Origin: CAYSCS01 sp964429695
Lineage (GTDB): Bacteria > Acidobacteriota > Aminicenantia > Aminicenantales > Aminicenantaceae
Assembly: GCA_964429695.1 (NCBI GenBank)
Contig: CAYSCS010000080.1
Coordinates: 1-6,957, forward strand
Reading direction: 5' to 3'
DNA: 6,957 bases
Positions 6,549 to 6,957 of this stretch are shown here, in pieces; position 1 is the stretch's first letter, and each line of letters starts with the position of its first letter. A program made the position numbers and the translations under genes. The notes beneath the pieces were generated by a model. It made no database searches and was not told the DNA's origin. It saw nothing but the letters and a program-made list of their open reading frames with translations.

Positions 6549-6957
6549 TTATAAAGGCAAAGATATAGCCTTAAAGAGAGAATCTTTTTCATAATCAGAT
6601 TCACATAAGGAGGATTTTAAGCCATATTTGAGGGTCGATTCAGGGAGGAATTCATAGAGTGCTGAAAGTATGAGCTGAGCAAAGTAGAGAGTGCTATGTT
6701 TCGTTATCATTTCTGGCTTGATATTCAAATAGAAAAAGCACGGAGTAGATTGAGGGCCAAAATCAGGGTAACCCAGAAGGAAGTTAGAGCCGTGGGATGG
6801 TGCCTCTAGAGATGGCCGGCATGCCAATAAGTCTATGGCCTTATTCTCGATAAGCCATCTTGAATGTCCGAGATTGAGAATGGTCTCAGTGTCGGCTCGT
6901 TTTCGAGATAAGGTTATGACCTACATCCACTCAGGGGTTTCGTTTTCCTCTTTGCCC
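6549..6957 (-). pseudogene. Decayed DDE (IS4-like) transposase, C-terminal part
   Basis: The pieces of a DDE transposase C-terminus can be read on the minus strand, but no single frame is open. Frame A (6956 down to about 6831) reads TPEWM, a TAG at 6921-6923, then VITLSRKRADTE and LGHSRWLIEN, where the R-x3-E pattern supplies the last catalytic Glu (codon 6846-6848). Frame B (about 6829 to 6734) reads YWHAGHL, a TAG at 6806-6808, then RHHPTALTSFWVTLILALN and LLRAF. Frame A resumes near 6734 with FYLNIKPEMITKH and STLYFAQLILSALYE, and ends at a TAA at 6549-6551. The order GH-RW-IEN, W-H, RH-P-A, a hydrophobic helix, then NIKP and YFAQLI matches the C-terminal end of IS4-like DDE transposases. 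The N-terminal part lies beyond the window. The gene is dead; the exact IS family is not assigned. Confidence 0.75.

Noticed and set aside
6549..6827. 92-residue minus-strand ORF starting at TTG taken as an independent small gene
   Set aside because: Its middle part (after ~6827 to ~6735) is the wrong frame of a transposase; only its C-terminal part is original coding, so it belongs to the pseudogene.

Overview
The window is a chromosomal segment of a low-GC bacterium. It holds one tight five-gene operon on the minus strand, read from right to left: phoH, pgpH, ybeY, a CBS-domain CorC/HlyC-family gene, era. Remains of mobile elements lie on both sides. No gene points firmly to a phylum. A 7TM-HD phosphodiesterase of the PgpH type next to phoH and ybeY is typical of Firmicutes and of many deep-branching or uncultivated bacterial lineages. 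A CBS/CorC gene directly after ybeY is the arrangement of proteobacterial ybeZ-ybeY-ybeX. The lysine- and isoleucine-rich proteins and weak Shine-Dalgarno sequences fit an AT-rich genome, possibly an uncultivated lineage; this is inference.

Layout. 1-252 (+): the C-terminal part of an IS200-type TnpA transposase, with an apparent in-frame internal deletion, followed by the subterminal hairpin typical of such elements. 253-545: noncoding, with a second short CTTTAG-core hairpin in the opposite orientation and no convincing terminator. 546-6422 (-): the operon. Gene junctions are 10 nt (phoH/pgpH), a 56-nt overlap (pgpH/ybeY), 4 nt (ybeY/CBS gene) and 6 nt (CBS gene/era), so co-transcription and translational coupling are likely. 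6423-6548: a short promoter-bearing spacer. 6549-6957 (-): the C-terminal third of a DDE transposase, broken by two nonsense codons and two frameshifts, running off the right edge of the window.

How the genes fit together. Era (30S assembly GTPase), YbeY (rRNA-processing endonuclease-like protein) and PhoH/YbeZ (ATPase and known YbeY partner) form a ribosome-maturation and RNA-metabolism group. The CBS protein occupies the position of YbeX, which is linked to ribosome and Mg2+ homeostasis. PgpH is predicted to degrade cyclic di-AMP at the membrane, linking the operon to second-messenger signalling. These are known housekeeping families. I saw no new multi-gene system; the points of interest are residue-level changes in the conserved genes, the hybrid gene order, and the reconstructable transposon remains on both flanks.
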